From Gemmatimonadota bacterium (GTDB taxonomy: Bacteria > Gemmatimonadota > Gemmatimonadetes > Gemmatimonadales > Gemmatimonadaceae): a stretch of 35,345 bases of DNA. Both the position numbers and the translations under genes were made by a program. The notes under the pieces were generated by a model, which saw nothing but the letters and a program-made list of their open reading frames with translations, was not told the DNA's origin and ran no database searches. The stretch's first letter is position 1. Each line of letters begins with the position of its first letter. Below, one piece after another: positions 1-8,584 of this stretch. The stretch spans positions 1-35,345 of the forward strand of contig CANIWQ010000018.1 of the NCBI GenBank assembly GCA_947471365.1. Direction: 5' to 3'.

Positions 1-1
1 C

Positions 2-550
2 GCCGATCCGAACCTGAACGAAGTGTTCGTGGACACGGCCGTGACGCTCCGCGCGTACAGCGCCCCGCGTAAGACGGTGACGTTGAACACGGGCATCGAA
101 GTACTCGACCGTCGCCTGCGCTTCACGGCGTTGCTCGACTATCGCGGTGGCAACCAGTACTACAACAACACCGAGCGCATCCGCTGCGTGAGCCGTCAGA
201 ACTGCAACGGTCTCATGAATCCGGGCGCTTCGTTTGAGGAGCAGGCGATGGTCGTGGCGACACGCAACGATCCGTCGGCCACGCTCGACGGCTTCTACCA
301 GCCGGGCGCCTTCCTCAAGCTCCGCGAAGTCTCGGCAGTGTACACGCTGCCCGACAAGCTCGCCCGCTCGATGCGGGCGCGGAGCGCCACGGTCATGCTC
401 TCGGCGCGTAACGCGGCCAAGTGGACGAACTACCGCGGCGTGGATCCGGAAAATGACTACACGGCCACGGCTGGCGGTGACAACCCGTCGGACTTCCAGA
501 GCTTCGGCGCTCCGACGTATTACATCCTTCGCTTCAACCTCGGCTTCTAA
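2..550 (+). CDS. SusC/RagA-like TonB-dependent outer-membrane receptor, C-terminal part (cut by window start)
   Basis: This is the last ~182 residues of a TonB-linked beta-barrel; the reading frame is already open at base 2, so the start lies outside the window. The segment shows the usual end of SusC-type barrels: an LKLREVSAVYTLP strand, an SARNAAKWTNYRGVDPEND block (the family's 'RN-L-x-T-x-Y-x-G-x-DPE' region), and a terminal strand YILRFNLGF ending in Phe, the outer-membrane assembly signal. The second receptor in this window (24056-27076) ends with an equivalent block. SusC proteins import oligosaccharides, peptides or other large solutes across the outer membrane using TonB energy. A SusD-like lipoprotein gene follows 24 bases after the stop. 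The substrate cannot be told from this fragment. Confidence 0.9.
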   Translation, partial: ADPNLNEVFVDTAVTLRAYSAPRKTVTLNTGIEVLDRRLRFTALLDYRGGNQYYNNTERIRCVSRQNCNGLMNPGASFEEQAMVVATRNDPSATLDGFYQPGAFLKLREVSAVYTLPDKLARSMRARSATVMLSARNAAKWTNYRGVDPENDYTATAGGDNPSDFQSFGAPTYYILRFNLGF

Positions 551-574
551 ATGCCCACCGACAAGGGACACCCC

Positions 575-1960
575 ATGACGACCTCGCAAAAGGTCCAGCG
601 TCGCGGCCTGATCCTGGCCAGCGCAGCTGTGGTGGCGCTGGCGGCGGCGTGCCACAACAGCATTACCGACTCCATGCTCAGCGTTGCTGAGCCGAACATT
701 ATTGACCCGACCAACGTCAATAGCGTGGACGGTGCCAACGCGCTGAAGGTTGGCGCGCTGGCCCGCTTCCGCAACATGACGGCGGGCTCCGAAAGCGACT
801 GGCTGTTTGGCGGCCTGCTCGCGGACGAGTGGGTGACGAGCTCGACGTTCATTCAGAACGACGAGGCCGACGAACGGTCCATCAGCCTGAACAACTCCAC
901 GGTGACGGGACAGTTCCGCACCATCAATCAGGTGCGCACGGCCTCCAATCAGGGCATTGCCGCCCTGAAGAAATACCGGCCGACCGCTGCGGCGGATATT
1001 GCGGAGTTGTACTTGGCTCGTGGTTTTGCGGAAATGCAGCTGGCACAGGATTTCTGCAACGGCATTCCGTTGAGCGACGCGACGGTGGCGCCGGTGGGCT
1101 ACGGTACGCCGCTCACCAACGACGCCGTGTTCAAGGTTGCGCTCGCCTCGTACGATTCGGCGATCGCGCTTTCGAACAGCCTGACGGACGCGACCGGTAT
1201 CTCGGTCAACCGTGCCGCGAAGGTTGGCCGCGCGCGCGCGTTGCTCGGCACGAACGACATCGCTGGGGCGGCCGCGTTGGTGGCAGCCATTCCGACGACG
1301 TTCTCGTACGATCACACGTTCCTCACGAGCTCGGGCGACAATATTCTTTGGTCGCAGCCGCTCAGTTCGCGCCGCTATAGCGTGGGCGACACGACGGTGC
1401 GCACCAGCGCCGGCGCGTTCACGGTGAAGCCGTCGATCGAGTTTGCGTCGGCCAAGGACCCGCGCTTGCCGGCGGCGAACACGCCGCTGAACACCAAGTC
1501 GCAGGATGGCTCGGTGATTTCGTTCACGACCACGATGTGGGCGCAGTCCACGACGGTGCCGGTACTCAACGGCATCGACGCCCGCATGATTGAAGCCGAA
1601 GCCGCCTTGCGGTTGGACAACGCCACGGGCTTGCTGGCGATTCTGAACGCGCTGCGTGCCGCTCCGCCGAAGCTTGGCGAAGTGCAGGCAGCGGCGATGG
1701 CTCCGCTCGTCGATCCGGGCACGTCGGCCGGTCGTCGGGACCTGATGTTCCGCGAGAAGGCGTTCTGGACGTTCTCCCGCGGGCAGCGGTTGAGCGACAT
1801 GCGTCGCCTGATGCGGCAGTACGGCATGGCGGAGGCCTCGGTCTTCCCGACGGGCACACACTACCGTGGCGTTCCCTACGGCCACGACGTAAACCTCCCG
1901 GTGCCGCAGGATGAGACCAACAACCCCAACTTTACGGGGTGCCTCGACCGCAAGCCGTAA
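575..1960 (+). CDS. SusD/RagB-like nutrient-binding outer-membrane lipoprotein
   Basis: A 461-residue protein. I chose the ATG at 575 because an AAGGGA ribosome site lies seven bases upstream and translation from here begins with a basic, then hydrophobic signal peptide ending in a lipobox-like ALAAAC (lipidated Cys26). An in-frame ATG at 551 directly after the receptor's stop is possible but would add eight residues ahead of the signal. The body is helix-rich with TPR-like stretches and carries SusD hallmarks: an N-terminal 'NIIDPTNVNSVDGANAL' segment, a late RRDLMFREKAFWTFSRGQRL block (family 'ER-x-x-E-F-x-E-G-x-R-x-x-D-L-R-R'), and a C-terminal PVPQDETNNPNF. SusD proteins sit as a lid on their SusC barrel and capture ligand. 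It is paired with the preceding receptor gene. Confidence 0.9.
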   Translation: MTTSQKVQRRGLILASAAVVALAAACHNSITDSMLSVAEPNIIDPTNVNSVDGANALKVGALARFRNMTAGSESDWLFGGLLADEWVTSSTFIQNDEADERSISLNNSTVTGQFRTINQVRTASNQGIAALKKYRPTAAADIAELYLARGFAEMQLAQDFCNGIPLSDATVAPVGYGTPLTNDAVFKVALASYDSAIALSNSLTDATGISVNRAAKVGRARALLGTNDIAGAAALVAAIPTTFSYDHTFLTSSGDNILWSQPLSSRRYSVGDTTVRTSAGAFTVKPSIEFASAKDPRLPAANTPLNTKSQDGSVISFTTTMWAQSTTVPVLNGIDARMIEAEAALRLDNATGLLAILNALRAAPPKLGEVQAAAMAPLVDPGTSAGRRDLMFREKAFWTFSRGQRLSDMRRLMRQYGMAEASVFPTGTHYRGVPYGHDVNLPVPQDETNNPNFTGCLDRKP

Positions 1961-1993
1961 GGCTCGCGGTAGGGTTGCGTCGGTAGGGCGGGA

Positions 1994-2027
1994 GGGGGAG
2001 GACTGCTTCGGCAGTCCTCCCCCTTTT
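1994..2027 (+). terminator. Rho-independent terminator after the first susCD pair
   Basis: A perfect 13-bp stem (arms 1994-2006 and 2011-2023) closes on a TTCG tetraloop and runs into TTTT. The very stable UUCG loop and the position 33 bases after the susD stop make it a clear end for this transcript. It separates the pair from the mreB operon. Confidence 0.9.
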
Positions 2028-2137
2028 GCTTGCTCCCTTCTGCCGCACGGACTAGCTTTGAGAGGTTATTCCCCGACCATGTCCCTTCGCCTTTTTTTGA
2101 GAGCCGCTCGCTTCCCGCGAGCGCGCGCCGACACCTA

Positions 2138-3175
2138 ATGCGCTGGCCGTTCTTCAAGAGGGGTTCGTTGTTCCCCGCCAACGCGATCGCCGTGGATCTT
2201 GGCACGGCGAACACTCTGGTGTACGTGAAGGGCGAGGGGATCGTGCTCAACGAGCCCTCGGTGGTCGCGATGGATCGCGAAACCAAAAAGATTAAGGGCG
2301 TGGGCCTCGAAGCCAAGCGGATGCTCGGTCGCACGCCGGATGGCATCATTGCCGTTCGCCCGATGAAGGACGGCGTGATTGCCGACTTCGACGTCACTGA
2401 GAAGATGTTGCGCTATTTTCTCACGCTGATCATCGACAACCATGTGTTCAAGGTGAAGCCACGGGTGATTGTGTGTGTACCGTCTGGTATCACCGAAGTG
2501 GAAAAGCGCGCGGTGCGCGACTCCGCGCTGGGCGCTGGCGCCAAAGAAGTGTTTATGGTCGCCGAGCCAATGGCGGCGGCGATTGGCGTGGGGCTGCCGG
2601 TGGAAACGCCGACGGGCAACATGGTCATCGACATTGGCGGCGGCACGACGGAAATCGCGGTGATTGCGCTCTCGGGCATCGTCAGCGACACGTCGATCCG
2701 TGTGGGTGGCGATGAACTCGACATGGCTATCGTGCAGTTCATGCGCAAAAGCTACAACTTGCTGATCGGGGAACCGACGGCAGAGATGATTAAGATTCAG
2801 ATCGGCTCGGCGGCTCCGATGGGCGAAGAGCGCGAGATGGAAGTCAAGGGTCGCGATCTTGTGTCGGGCATTCCGAAAACCGTGCGCGTGCACTCCGCGG
2901 AGATTCGCGAGGCGTGTCAGGAACCGGTTCAGCAGATTGTGGATGCGGTGCGTCGCGCGCTCGAAATTACGCCGCCGGAGTTGGCGAGCGACATTGTCGA
3001 TCGCGGCATCGTGATGACCGGTGGCGGCGCCCTCATTCGCGGGCTCGATATTTTGCTCACGCAGGAGACCGGTCTGCCGATTCACGTTGACGAGGATCCG
3101 CTCACGTGCGTGGTGCGTGGGTGCGGACGCATTCTCGATGACGAGGAGAAGTACTGGTCGGTCCTGAGCACCTGA
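2138..3175 (+). CDS. mreB: Rod-shape-determining actin homologue MreB
   Basis: A 345-residue protein, the normal MreB length. It assembles as membrane-bound filaments that direct lateral wall synthesis by the elongasome. Visible actin-fold motifs are the phosphate-1 loop [14 protein letters not shown] near residue 20, the phosphate-2 region [12 protein letters not shown], and the adenosine motif [15 protein letters not shown] near the C-terminus. The N-terminus MRWPFFKR is basic and hydrophobic, as expected for membrane binding. The ATG at 2138 gives the family length but has no good ribosome site. A 7-bp hairpin (2105-2111 with 2117-2123) lies just upstream and may affect initiation. A weak promoter-like pair, TTGCTC at 2030 and TAGCTT at 2053, is the best I could find. 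It is the first gene of the mre-mrdA-rodA cluster. Confidence 0.97.
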   Translation: MRWPFFKRGSLFPANAIAVDLGTANTLVYVKGEGIVLNEPSVVAMDRETKKIKGVGLEAKRMLGRTPDGIIAVRPMKDGVIADFDVTEKMLRYFLTLIIDNHVFKVKPRVIVCVPSGITEVEKRAVRDSALGAGAKEVFMVAEPMAAAIGVGLPVETPTGNMVIDIGGGTTEIAVIALSGIVSDTSIRVGGDELDMAIVQFMRKSYNLLIGEPTAEMIKIQIGSAAPMGEEREMEVKGRDLVSGIPKTVRVHSAEIREACQEPVQQIVDAVRRALEITPPELASDIVDRGIVMTGGGALIRGLDILLTQETGLPIHVDEDPLTCVVRGCGRILDDEEKYWSVLST

Positions 3176-3191
3176 AGCTCGACCGCCCCCA

Positions 3192-4196
3192 GTGCAGCGA
3201 TCCACGCGGACGGATCCACGGATAGATATTGTCTTGGTGGCGGCCTGTGTGGCCGTGTCGCTCGCCTGTCTGGTGTTGCCGACCGCCATGCGCGACTCCG
3301 CCGCCGCGGCTATGCGCGCGACGCTGGTATCCCCGCTCTTCACGCTACAGTCGCGCGCCGAGGTGTCGCGACACGCGCTTCTCAGTCGCGACGCGGCGCT
3401 CCGGTTGGTGGACAGCGTGACGGTTCGCTCGCAGCGAGTCTCGGGGCTCGAGGCTGAGAACGAGCGCCTGCGCCTGCTGCTCGGCCTAGGGGCTGGGCTC
3501 CGCTGGGGCTTTGTGCCTGCCGAAGTGCTGCAGGGGCGAGGGCTTGGTGACGAGTTTACGGTGACGCTGACGGCGGGCGAGCGGGACGGGGTCGAGCCGT
3601 TGTCGGCCGTGGTCGCCCCGGAAGGGATTGTGGGGGTGGTGGAGCGCGTGGATCAATCCGTCTCGATGGCGATTCTCTGGCCGCACCCGGATTTCCGCGT
3701 GAGCGCCATGGCCGCTGACGAGAGCGCGTACGGTATTGTGTCGTCGCATGCCGCGATCGGCGCAGCGCGATACCTCCTTGAAATGCGCAGTGTGTCGTTG
3801 CGCACACCCCTGAAGGCGGGAGCGGTTATTGTGAGTTCAGGCCTTGGCGGGGTGTTTCCGCGTGGCATCCCGGTGGGAACCGTGGTGTCGGAACTCCGCA
3901 GCGCGGAGGGCATCACGCGTAGTTACCTCCTCCGTCCGATGGTGCGGCTCCCAGATGTGGCATCGGTGATTGTGCTTCGCCCCGAGCGTGCGCGCGCCGG
4001 CACAAGCGGCGTATGGCAGCTCGGGCCGGCGGCCGACAGCTCGACCAAGCGAGTCCTCGCGGCCGCTGATTCGCTCGCGAAGCGCGCGGTGGCCGATTCC
4101 ATCGGTCGGCGCGCACGCGCGGATTCAGTGTGGCGCCGCTCCATCGTGGGCGATTCGATCTCGCGGACGCGTCCCGACGCCGGACGGAAGCCGTGA
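3192..4196 (+). CDS. mreC: Rod-shape-determining protein MreC
   Basis: A 334-residue bitopic protein starting at GTG. It has a short cytoplasmic N-terminus, one membrane helix (about residues 13-35), a coiled-coil segment around SGLEAENERLRLLL (~83-96), then the periplasmic beta domains (GDEFTVTLTAG, GIVGVVERVD, SSGLGGVFPRGIPVGTV). MreC scaffolds PBP2-RodA and activates wall synthesis. The C-terminal ~54 residues are unusual: ADSSTKR, ADSLAKR, ADSIGRR and ADSVWRR recur at 9-11-residue intervals (281-316), followed by GDSISR. The result is a basic, periodic tail after the conserved domain. The gene starts 16 bases after mreB and overlaps mreD by a GTGA stop-start. Confidence 0.95.
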   Translation: MQRSTRTDPRIDIVLVAACVAVSLACLVLPTAMRDSAAAAMRATLVSPLFTLQSRAEVSRHALLSRDAALRLVDSVTVRSQRVSGLEAENERLRLLLGLGAGLRWGFVPAEVLQGRGLGDEFTVTLTAGERDGVEPLSAVVAPEGIVGVVERVDQSVSMAILWPHPDFRVSAMAADESAYGIVSSHAAIGAARYLLEMRSVSLRTPLKAGAVIVSSGLGGVFPRGIPVGTVVSELRSAEGITRSYLLRPMVRLPDVASVIVLRPERARAGTSGVWQLGPAADSSTKRVLAAADSLAKRAVADSIGRRARADSVWRRSIVGDSISRTRPDAGRKP

Positions 4197-4681
4197 ACGC
4201 CACTCGGGCACTCTGGTTTCTCTGTGTGTTCGCGTTGCTCGTGGCGTTGCACTATACGTTGCGCCCGATGCTGGCGTGGCGAGCGAGTATCGATTTTCTC
4301 GTGATCGCCCTGCTGCTGGTGTCGGTGCGATCGCGTCCGGGCGTGGCGGCCATCGCCGGTCTCGCGATTGGGATCATGGCGGACTCGTTGACGCCAGGCG
4401 CTTTTGGCGCCGGCGCGCTCTCGATGACCTTGGTGGGTTTTTCGGCGAGTTGGCTTAAGGCGGCGTTCTTTGCCGACAACCTAGCCCTCAACGGTATGTT
4501 TGTGTTCCTCGGCAAATGGGCCTGTGATGTGCTGTACTTGGTGGCCGAGCGTCGGGTGCACGGCGGGGACTTCCTGGTGCAGGCTATCCTCTGGTCGCCG
4601 CTGGCAGCAGCGGTGACGGCCGTGGTCGGACTCGTCGTGCTGACGTTGGTGCGCCCCGTGCTTGGGGCGCCGCGCGCGTGA
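4193..4681 (+). CDS. mreD: Rod-shape-determining membrane protein MreD
   Basis: A 162-residue, highly hydrophobic protein with about five membrane helices (for example FLCVFALLVALHY, FLVIALLLVSV, AAIAGLAIGIMADSL, AAAVTAVVGLVVLTLV). Size, topology and position between mreC and the PBP2 gene identify MreD, an inner-membrane elongasome component. The motif GIMADSLTPGAFGAGALSMT matches the family's 'G-x-x-x-D-x-x-x-x-x-x-G' loop. I chose the GTG at 4193, whose GTGA overlaps the mreC stop. An open frame continues further upstream, but only as a shadow of mreC. It overlaps the next gene by another GTGA. Confidence 0.9.
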   Translation: MNATRALWFLCVFALLVALHYTLRPMLAWRASIDFLVIALLLVSVRSRPGVAAIAGLAIGIMADSLTPGAFGAGALSMTLVGFSASWLKAAFFADNLALNGMFVFLGKWACDVLYLVAERRVHGGDFLVQAILWSPLAAAVTAVVGLVVLTLVRPVLGAPRA

Positions 4682-6453
4682 GTTATCAGCCCAACGACGT
4701 GCAGCGCCGCGGGCGCATCGCGACCGGCTTGTTGTTTGTGGTCTTCCTTTTTTTGATCGGCTCTTTTTTCCGCACGCAGATATTGCAACACTCGCAATAC
4801 ACGCTGCAGTCCGAGGAGAACCGGTTGCGGGAAGTACCGGTGCCGGCTCCGCGCGGAATTATTTACGACCGGCGCGGTGCCGTGATCGCAGAGAACGTGC
4901 CCGGCTACTCGGTGTCGTTGCTCTCGCCGCGGGAGGATTCGCTCCATGCCGCGCTGCGGCGGTTGTCGGGCACGGTGCCGATGTCCGAGGAACAAGTGGA
5001 TGCGGTGCTCCGCCGTTATCGCCGGAACCCCAACCGACCCGCCGTGATCTTTCCGGATGCGTCGTTTGATCTGGTGTCGGTGCTCGAAGAGCACCGCGTG
5101 GAGTTACCGGGGTTGATTATTCAGGCCACCTCGCGCCGACATTATCCCGACGGGCCTGCGGTCGCGGCGCTCGTGGGGTATACCGGCGAAATCAACGAGA
5201 TCGAGCTTGGTGCCCTCGCCGTGCAGGGGTACAAGGCGGGGCAGCAAATCGGGAAAGCCGGCATTGAGAAGCAGTACGAGAAGCGGCTGCGTGGACGGGA
5301 AGGCGTTCGTTTTGTGGAAGTGGACGCCCGCAATCGTGTGGTGCGTGAGGCGGGGGCGCGTCAGGACATCAGTCCTGACCCTGCGCAGCCGCTCTACACG
5401 AACATCGATCTCGATTTGCAAAAATTCATCGTCGGCATTTTTGGTGACTCGCTGCAAGGTGGCGCGGTGGCGCTTGAGCCGCGCACCGGCGAAGTGCTCG
5501 CGTTGCATAGCGCGCCATCGTACGACCCCAATCGGTTTATTGGGGGAATCCCGTTGGAATACTGGCTCCAGCTGCAGTCGGATCCACGGCGACCGTTGCT
5601 CAACAAGGCTATTCAAGGGATGTACCCACCGGGCTCCACGTGGAAGCTCGCGAGCGCAGTGATTGCGCTACAGGAAGGGGTCGCCAAGCTCTCCGACTAC
5701 ATGCCCACCCCGTGCACGGGTGGCATGCAGTTCGGGAATCGCTATTTCAAGTGTCACGACAAGCGCGGGCACGGCTCAATTACGCTCGGTGAAGCGATTG
5801 AAAAATCGTGTGACGTGTATTTCTACCAGCTGGGATTGAAAATCGGACTGTCTCGCCTCGTGGCCGGAGGGATCGCGCTCGGTTCGCGTGAGCGATCGGG
5901 GATTGATTTGCCCGCGGAGTCGCGGCCACTGTTTCCGACAACGCCGGTGGCGGATTACTACAACCGGAAGTTTGGCGTGCGCGGATGGAATCAGTCGAAC
6001 TCGCTGAACTTGGTGATTGGGCAAGGGGAGAACGCGCAGACGGTGGTGAATATGGCGCGCTTGTACACCGCGCTCGCCACGGACGGCGATGCGGCGCAGC
6101 CGTCCGTGGTTCGGAGCACGCCACATCACACGCGACTGTATCAACTCGATAGTGCGCAACTGGCCGGCGTACGTGGCGCGCTTGCCGGCGTGGTGAGTCG
6201 CGGCACGGCCGCCGCGTCACGCATTCAAGGGATCGTGCTGGCCGGAAAGACAGGCACGGCGCAGAGTGGCCCCAAAACCGGCGATCATGCGTGGTTCGTG
6301 GGCTTTGCGCCGGCCGATGATCCCAAAATTGTGGTGGCGGTGATGCTCGAGTTTGGCGGACACGGCACGCGTGCCGCGCGCATTGCCTCAAAGATTATTG
6401 AACATTATCTCAAGGTGTCGGCGCAGCAGTTCCTCCAGACGGAGGGGCCGTGA
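4678..6453 (+). CDS. mrdA: Penicillin-binding protein 2 (peptidoglycan transpeptidase MrdA)
   Basis: A 591-residue class B PBP that cross-links peptidoglycan during elongation, working with RodA. After a short cytoplasmic tail comes one membrane helix (about 13-31), then the dimerisation domain with RGIIYDRRGAVIAENVPGY, and the transpeptidase domain. Catalytic motifs are complete: STWK with nucleophile Ser320 and Lys323, SCD at 377-379 (the PBP2 form of SxN), and KTGTAQ starting at Lys524. The GTG start overlaps the mreD stop by four bases and the end overlaps rodA by four, so translation is probably coupled through mreD-mrdA-rodA. Beta-lactams such as mecillinam target this family. Confidence 0.97.
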   Translation: MSYQPNDVQRRGRIATGLLFVVFLFLIGSFFRTQILQHSQYTLQSEENRLREVPVPAPRGIIYDRRGAVIAENVPGYSVSLLSPREDSLHAALRRLSGTVPMSEEQVDAVLRRYRRNPNRPAVIFPDASFDLVSVLEEHRVELPGLIIQATSRRHYPDGPAVAALVGYTGEINEIELGALAVQGYKAGQQIGKAGIEKQYEKRLRGREGVRFVEVDARNRVVREAGARQDISPDPAQPLYTNIDLDLQKFIVGIFGDSLQGGAVALEPRTGEVLALHSAPSYDPNRFIGGIPLEYWLQLQSDPRRPLLNKAIQGMYPPGSTWKLASAVIALQEGVAKLSDYMPTPCTGGMQFGNRYFKCHDKRGHGSITLGEAIEKSCDVYFYQLGLKIGLSRLVAGGIALGSRERSGIDLPAESRPLFPTTPVADYYNRKFGVRGWNQSNSLNLVIGQGENAQTVVNMARLYTALATDGDAAQPSVVRSTPHHTRLYQLDSAQLAGVRGALAGVVSRGTAAASRIQGIVLAGKTGTAQSGPKTGDHAWFVGFAPADDPKIVVAVMLEFGGHGTRAARIASKIIEHYLKVSAQQFLQTEGP

Positions 6454-7697
6454 GAGCCCGTCAGGTGATGGACTGGCCGCTCGCGGTGTTAGCCATCGCG
6501 CTCTCGGCGTTTGGCGTCGCGATGGTGTTTAGCGCCGGGCAGACTGACGTGCCGACGCCTGTGGCGCATCTTTGGCAGAATCAATTGCTGTGGCTGAGCA
6601 TCGGACTGTTTGCCGCGTGGCTGGCCACGCGCGCGTCCGTCCGATTCTTAGACTGGGCGGCGACCCCGGCATATGTCGCGACCTGTGTGGTGCTGGTGTT
6701 GCTCCTCTTCGTGGGCAAAGGCGCGGGTACGGCGGCCGGCACCAAGAGTTGGCTCGCGATTGGCGGCGTGCGTTTGGGGCAGCCCTCCGAACTGGCCAAG
6801 ATCGCGGTGGTGTTGATGCTGGCCAAGGTGCTGGCCTCATACAAACAGGCGCCGCGTTCACTGCTCGAGTTGTGGCGCCCCGCCGCGGTGGTGGGCTTGC
6901 CGTGGCTCTTGATCATGTTGCAGCCGGATCTGGGGACGGGGATCGTCTTCATCGGCATTTTCTTTGCGATGCTGTTCTGGTCAGGGGTCTCGTGGCCGCT
7001 GCTGGTTATGGTGGCGAGTCCCGCCATCAGCCTCTTGTTGGCGTCGGAACCCCTGCGATGGGGCGCGTGGTTCTTTTTTCTGATCGGGCTCGTGCTCTGG
7101 TACAAACCGTACATCGCCGAGGGTGTGGCGGTGGTGACGCTCAACGTGATCACGGGGCTCGCGGCGACCGTGCTGTGGGACCGGCTCAATCCGTATCAGC
7201 AGCGCCGTCTGCTGGTGTTTCTTGATCCGTCCACGGATCCGTTGCGCTCCGGCTATCACGTGCTTCAATCGCAGGTCGCGATTGGGTCGGGCGGATGGCT
7301 CGGGAAAGGATTCACACTCGGTTCGCAGAAGCGCCTCGCGTTTCTGCCGGCACAGCACACGGACTTTATTTTTCCTGTGGTGGGCGAAGAACTGGGGTTT
7401 GTCGGCGTGACGATTGCGCTGATCCTCTTTTATTTTCTCTTCACGCGCTGTGTGCGCATCGCCTCTCGGTCCGCTGATCCGTTCTCGAGCCTCGTGGCGT
7501 TCGGGCTCGTGGCGATCTGGGTGGTGCATGTGTTCGTCAACGTGGGGATGACATTGAACCTGTTGCCGGTTACCGGCATTCCGCTTCCGTTCTTCAGCTA
7601 CGGCGGGTCGTTTATGTTGGCCTGCTGGCTGGGGATGGGGATGCAGCTCCGGGTATCGGCCGAGGGGCGTGGTCGAGCGGACTCGCTGGTCATTTAG
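6450..7697 (+). CDS. rodA: RodA, SEDS-family peptidoglycan glycosyltransferase
   Basis: A 415-residue polytopic membrane protein that polymerises lipid II into glycan strands together with PBP2. SEDS signatures are clear: GYHVLQSQVAIGSGGWLGKG, then HTDFIFPVVGEELGFVG carrying the conserved acidic residues, and the C-terminal GIPLPFFSYGGSFM. The start is GTG at 6450, overlapping the mrdA stop (GTGA), with a GGAGGGG ribosome site inside the end of mrdA. RodA is chosen over FtsW because of the mre-mrdA context. The middle (about residues 190-245) adds extra hydrophobic segments, making it slightly long for the family. Confidence 0.95.
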   Translation: MRARQVMDWPLAVLAIALSAFGVAMVFSAGQTDVPTPVAHLWQNQLLWLSIGLFAAWLATRASVRFLDWAATPAYVATCVVLVLLLFVGKGAGTAAGTKSWLAIGGVRLGQPSELAKIAVVLMLAKVLASYKQAPRSLLELWRPAAVVGLPWLLIMLQPDLGTGIVFIGIFFAMLFWSGVSWPLLVMVASPAISLLLASEPLRWGAWFFFLIGLVLWYKPYIAEGVAVVTLNVITGLAATVLWDRLNPYQQRRLLVFLDPSTDPLRSGYHVLQSQVAIGSGGWLGKGFTLGSQKRLAFLPAQHTDFIFPVVGEELGFVGVTIALILFYFLFTRCVRIASRSADPFSSLVAFGLVAIWVVHVFVNVGMTLNLLPVTGIPLPFFSYGGSFMLACWLGMGMQLRVSAEGRGRADSLVI

Positions 7698-7720
7698 CCC
7701 CCGAGAGGCGAGATTTCAGC

Positions 7721-8584
7721 ATGGCATGGTTCCGCAAAGAGAAAAAGGCTCGCGAACCCCGCGCCCAGCGGCTGGACATTCCGGCGGATGCGTGGGAGAA
7801 GTGCGAGGCGTGTGGGCATACCGACATCCGGGAGAAGTTTGCCCGGAGTCTTAACGTGTGCCCGGTCTGTGACTATCATCGGCGTCTCCGTGCTATTGAG
7901 TACGTGACGCTCCTGCTCGACGGCGATAGTTGGGAAGAGACGGAGTCAGATCTGCGCTCTGTTGACCCCTTGGGCTTTCCGGACTACCCCGCGCGCCTCA
8001 AGAAGGCGCTCACCAACGCTGGGGATACCGACGCCATCCTGACCGTCTCCGGCAAGATGGAAGACATGCCCGTCAATCTGGCCGTCATGGATTTTGCCTT
8101 CATGGGCGGATCGATGGGATCTGTGGTCGGAGAAAAGATCGCACGGCTCGGGCAGCGTTCGCTCGAAAAGAAATTCCCATTGATCATCATCTCTGCCTCC
8201 GGCGGCGCCCGCATGCAGGAAGGGGTGCTCTCGCTGATGCAGATGGCCAAGACCTCCGCGGTGCTCTCGCAGTTGGCGGAGCGGCGTATTCCGTATGTGT
8301 CGATTCTCACGAATCCCACCACGGGCGGCGTGAGTGCGAGCTATGCGATGCTCGGCGATGCGATCCTCGCCGAGCCTGGCGCGGTGATTGGCTTTGCCGG
8401 GCCGCGCGTGATCAAGCAGACGCTGGGGCAGGACCTTCCCGAAGGATTCCAGACCGCCGAGTTTCTGCTCGACCATGGCATGGTCGACACGGTGGTGCAC
8501 CGTCACAAGATGAAGGGGACGGTGGGGCAGTTGCTGCGCCACATGAGCAGGATGCCCGCGGCCAGCGGGTGGGTGCCGAGCTGA
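7721..8584 (+). CDS. accD: Acetyl-CoA carboxylase carboxyltransferase subunit beta
   Basis: A 287-residue protein, typical AccD length. With AccA it moves the carboxyl group from biotin to acetyl-CoA, giving malonyl-CoA for fatty acid synthesis. The N-terminal zinc ribbon is intact (CEAC at 28-31 and CPVC at 47-50), followed by the crotonase-like carboxyltransferase fold with ISASGGARMQEGVLSLMQM and NPTTGGVSASYAMLGD. No accA is in the window, so the alpha subunit must be encoded elsewhere. It begins 23 bases after rodA and overlaps folC by 16 bases. Confidence 0.97.
   Translation: MAWFRKEKKAREPRAQRLDIPADAWEKCEACGHTDIREKFARSLNVCPVCDYHRRLRAIEYVTLLLDGDSWEETESDLRSVDPLGFPDYPARLKKALTNAGDTDAILTVSGKMEDMPVNLAVMDFAFMGGSMGSVVGEKIARLGQRSLEKKFPLIIISASGGARMQEGVLSLMQMAKTSAVLSQLAERRIPYVSILTNPTTGGVSASYAMLGDAILAEPGAVIGFAGPRVIKQTLGQDLPEGFQTAEFLLDHGMVDTVVHRHKMKGTVGQLLRHMSRMPAASGWVPS

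Noticed and set aside
2-550. A truncated or broken susC pseudogene
   Set aside because: The frame is open to the window edge and the C-terminus is intact; it is simply cut by the window boundary.
2135-3343. Long open frame on the minus strand opposite mreB
   Set aside because: It is His/Arg-rich with no recognisable domain and mirrors the codon structure of mreB; such antisense frames are expected in GC-rich DNA.
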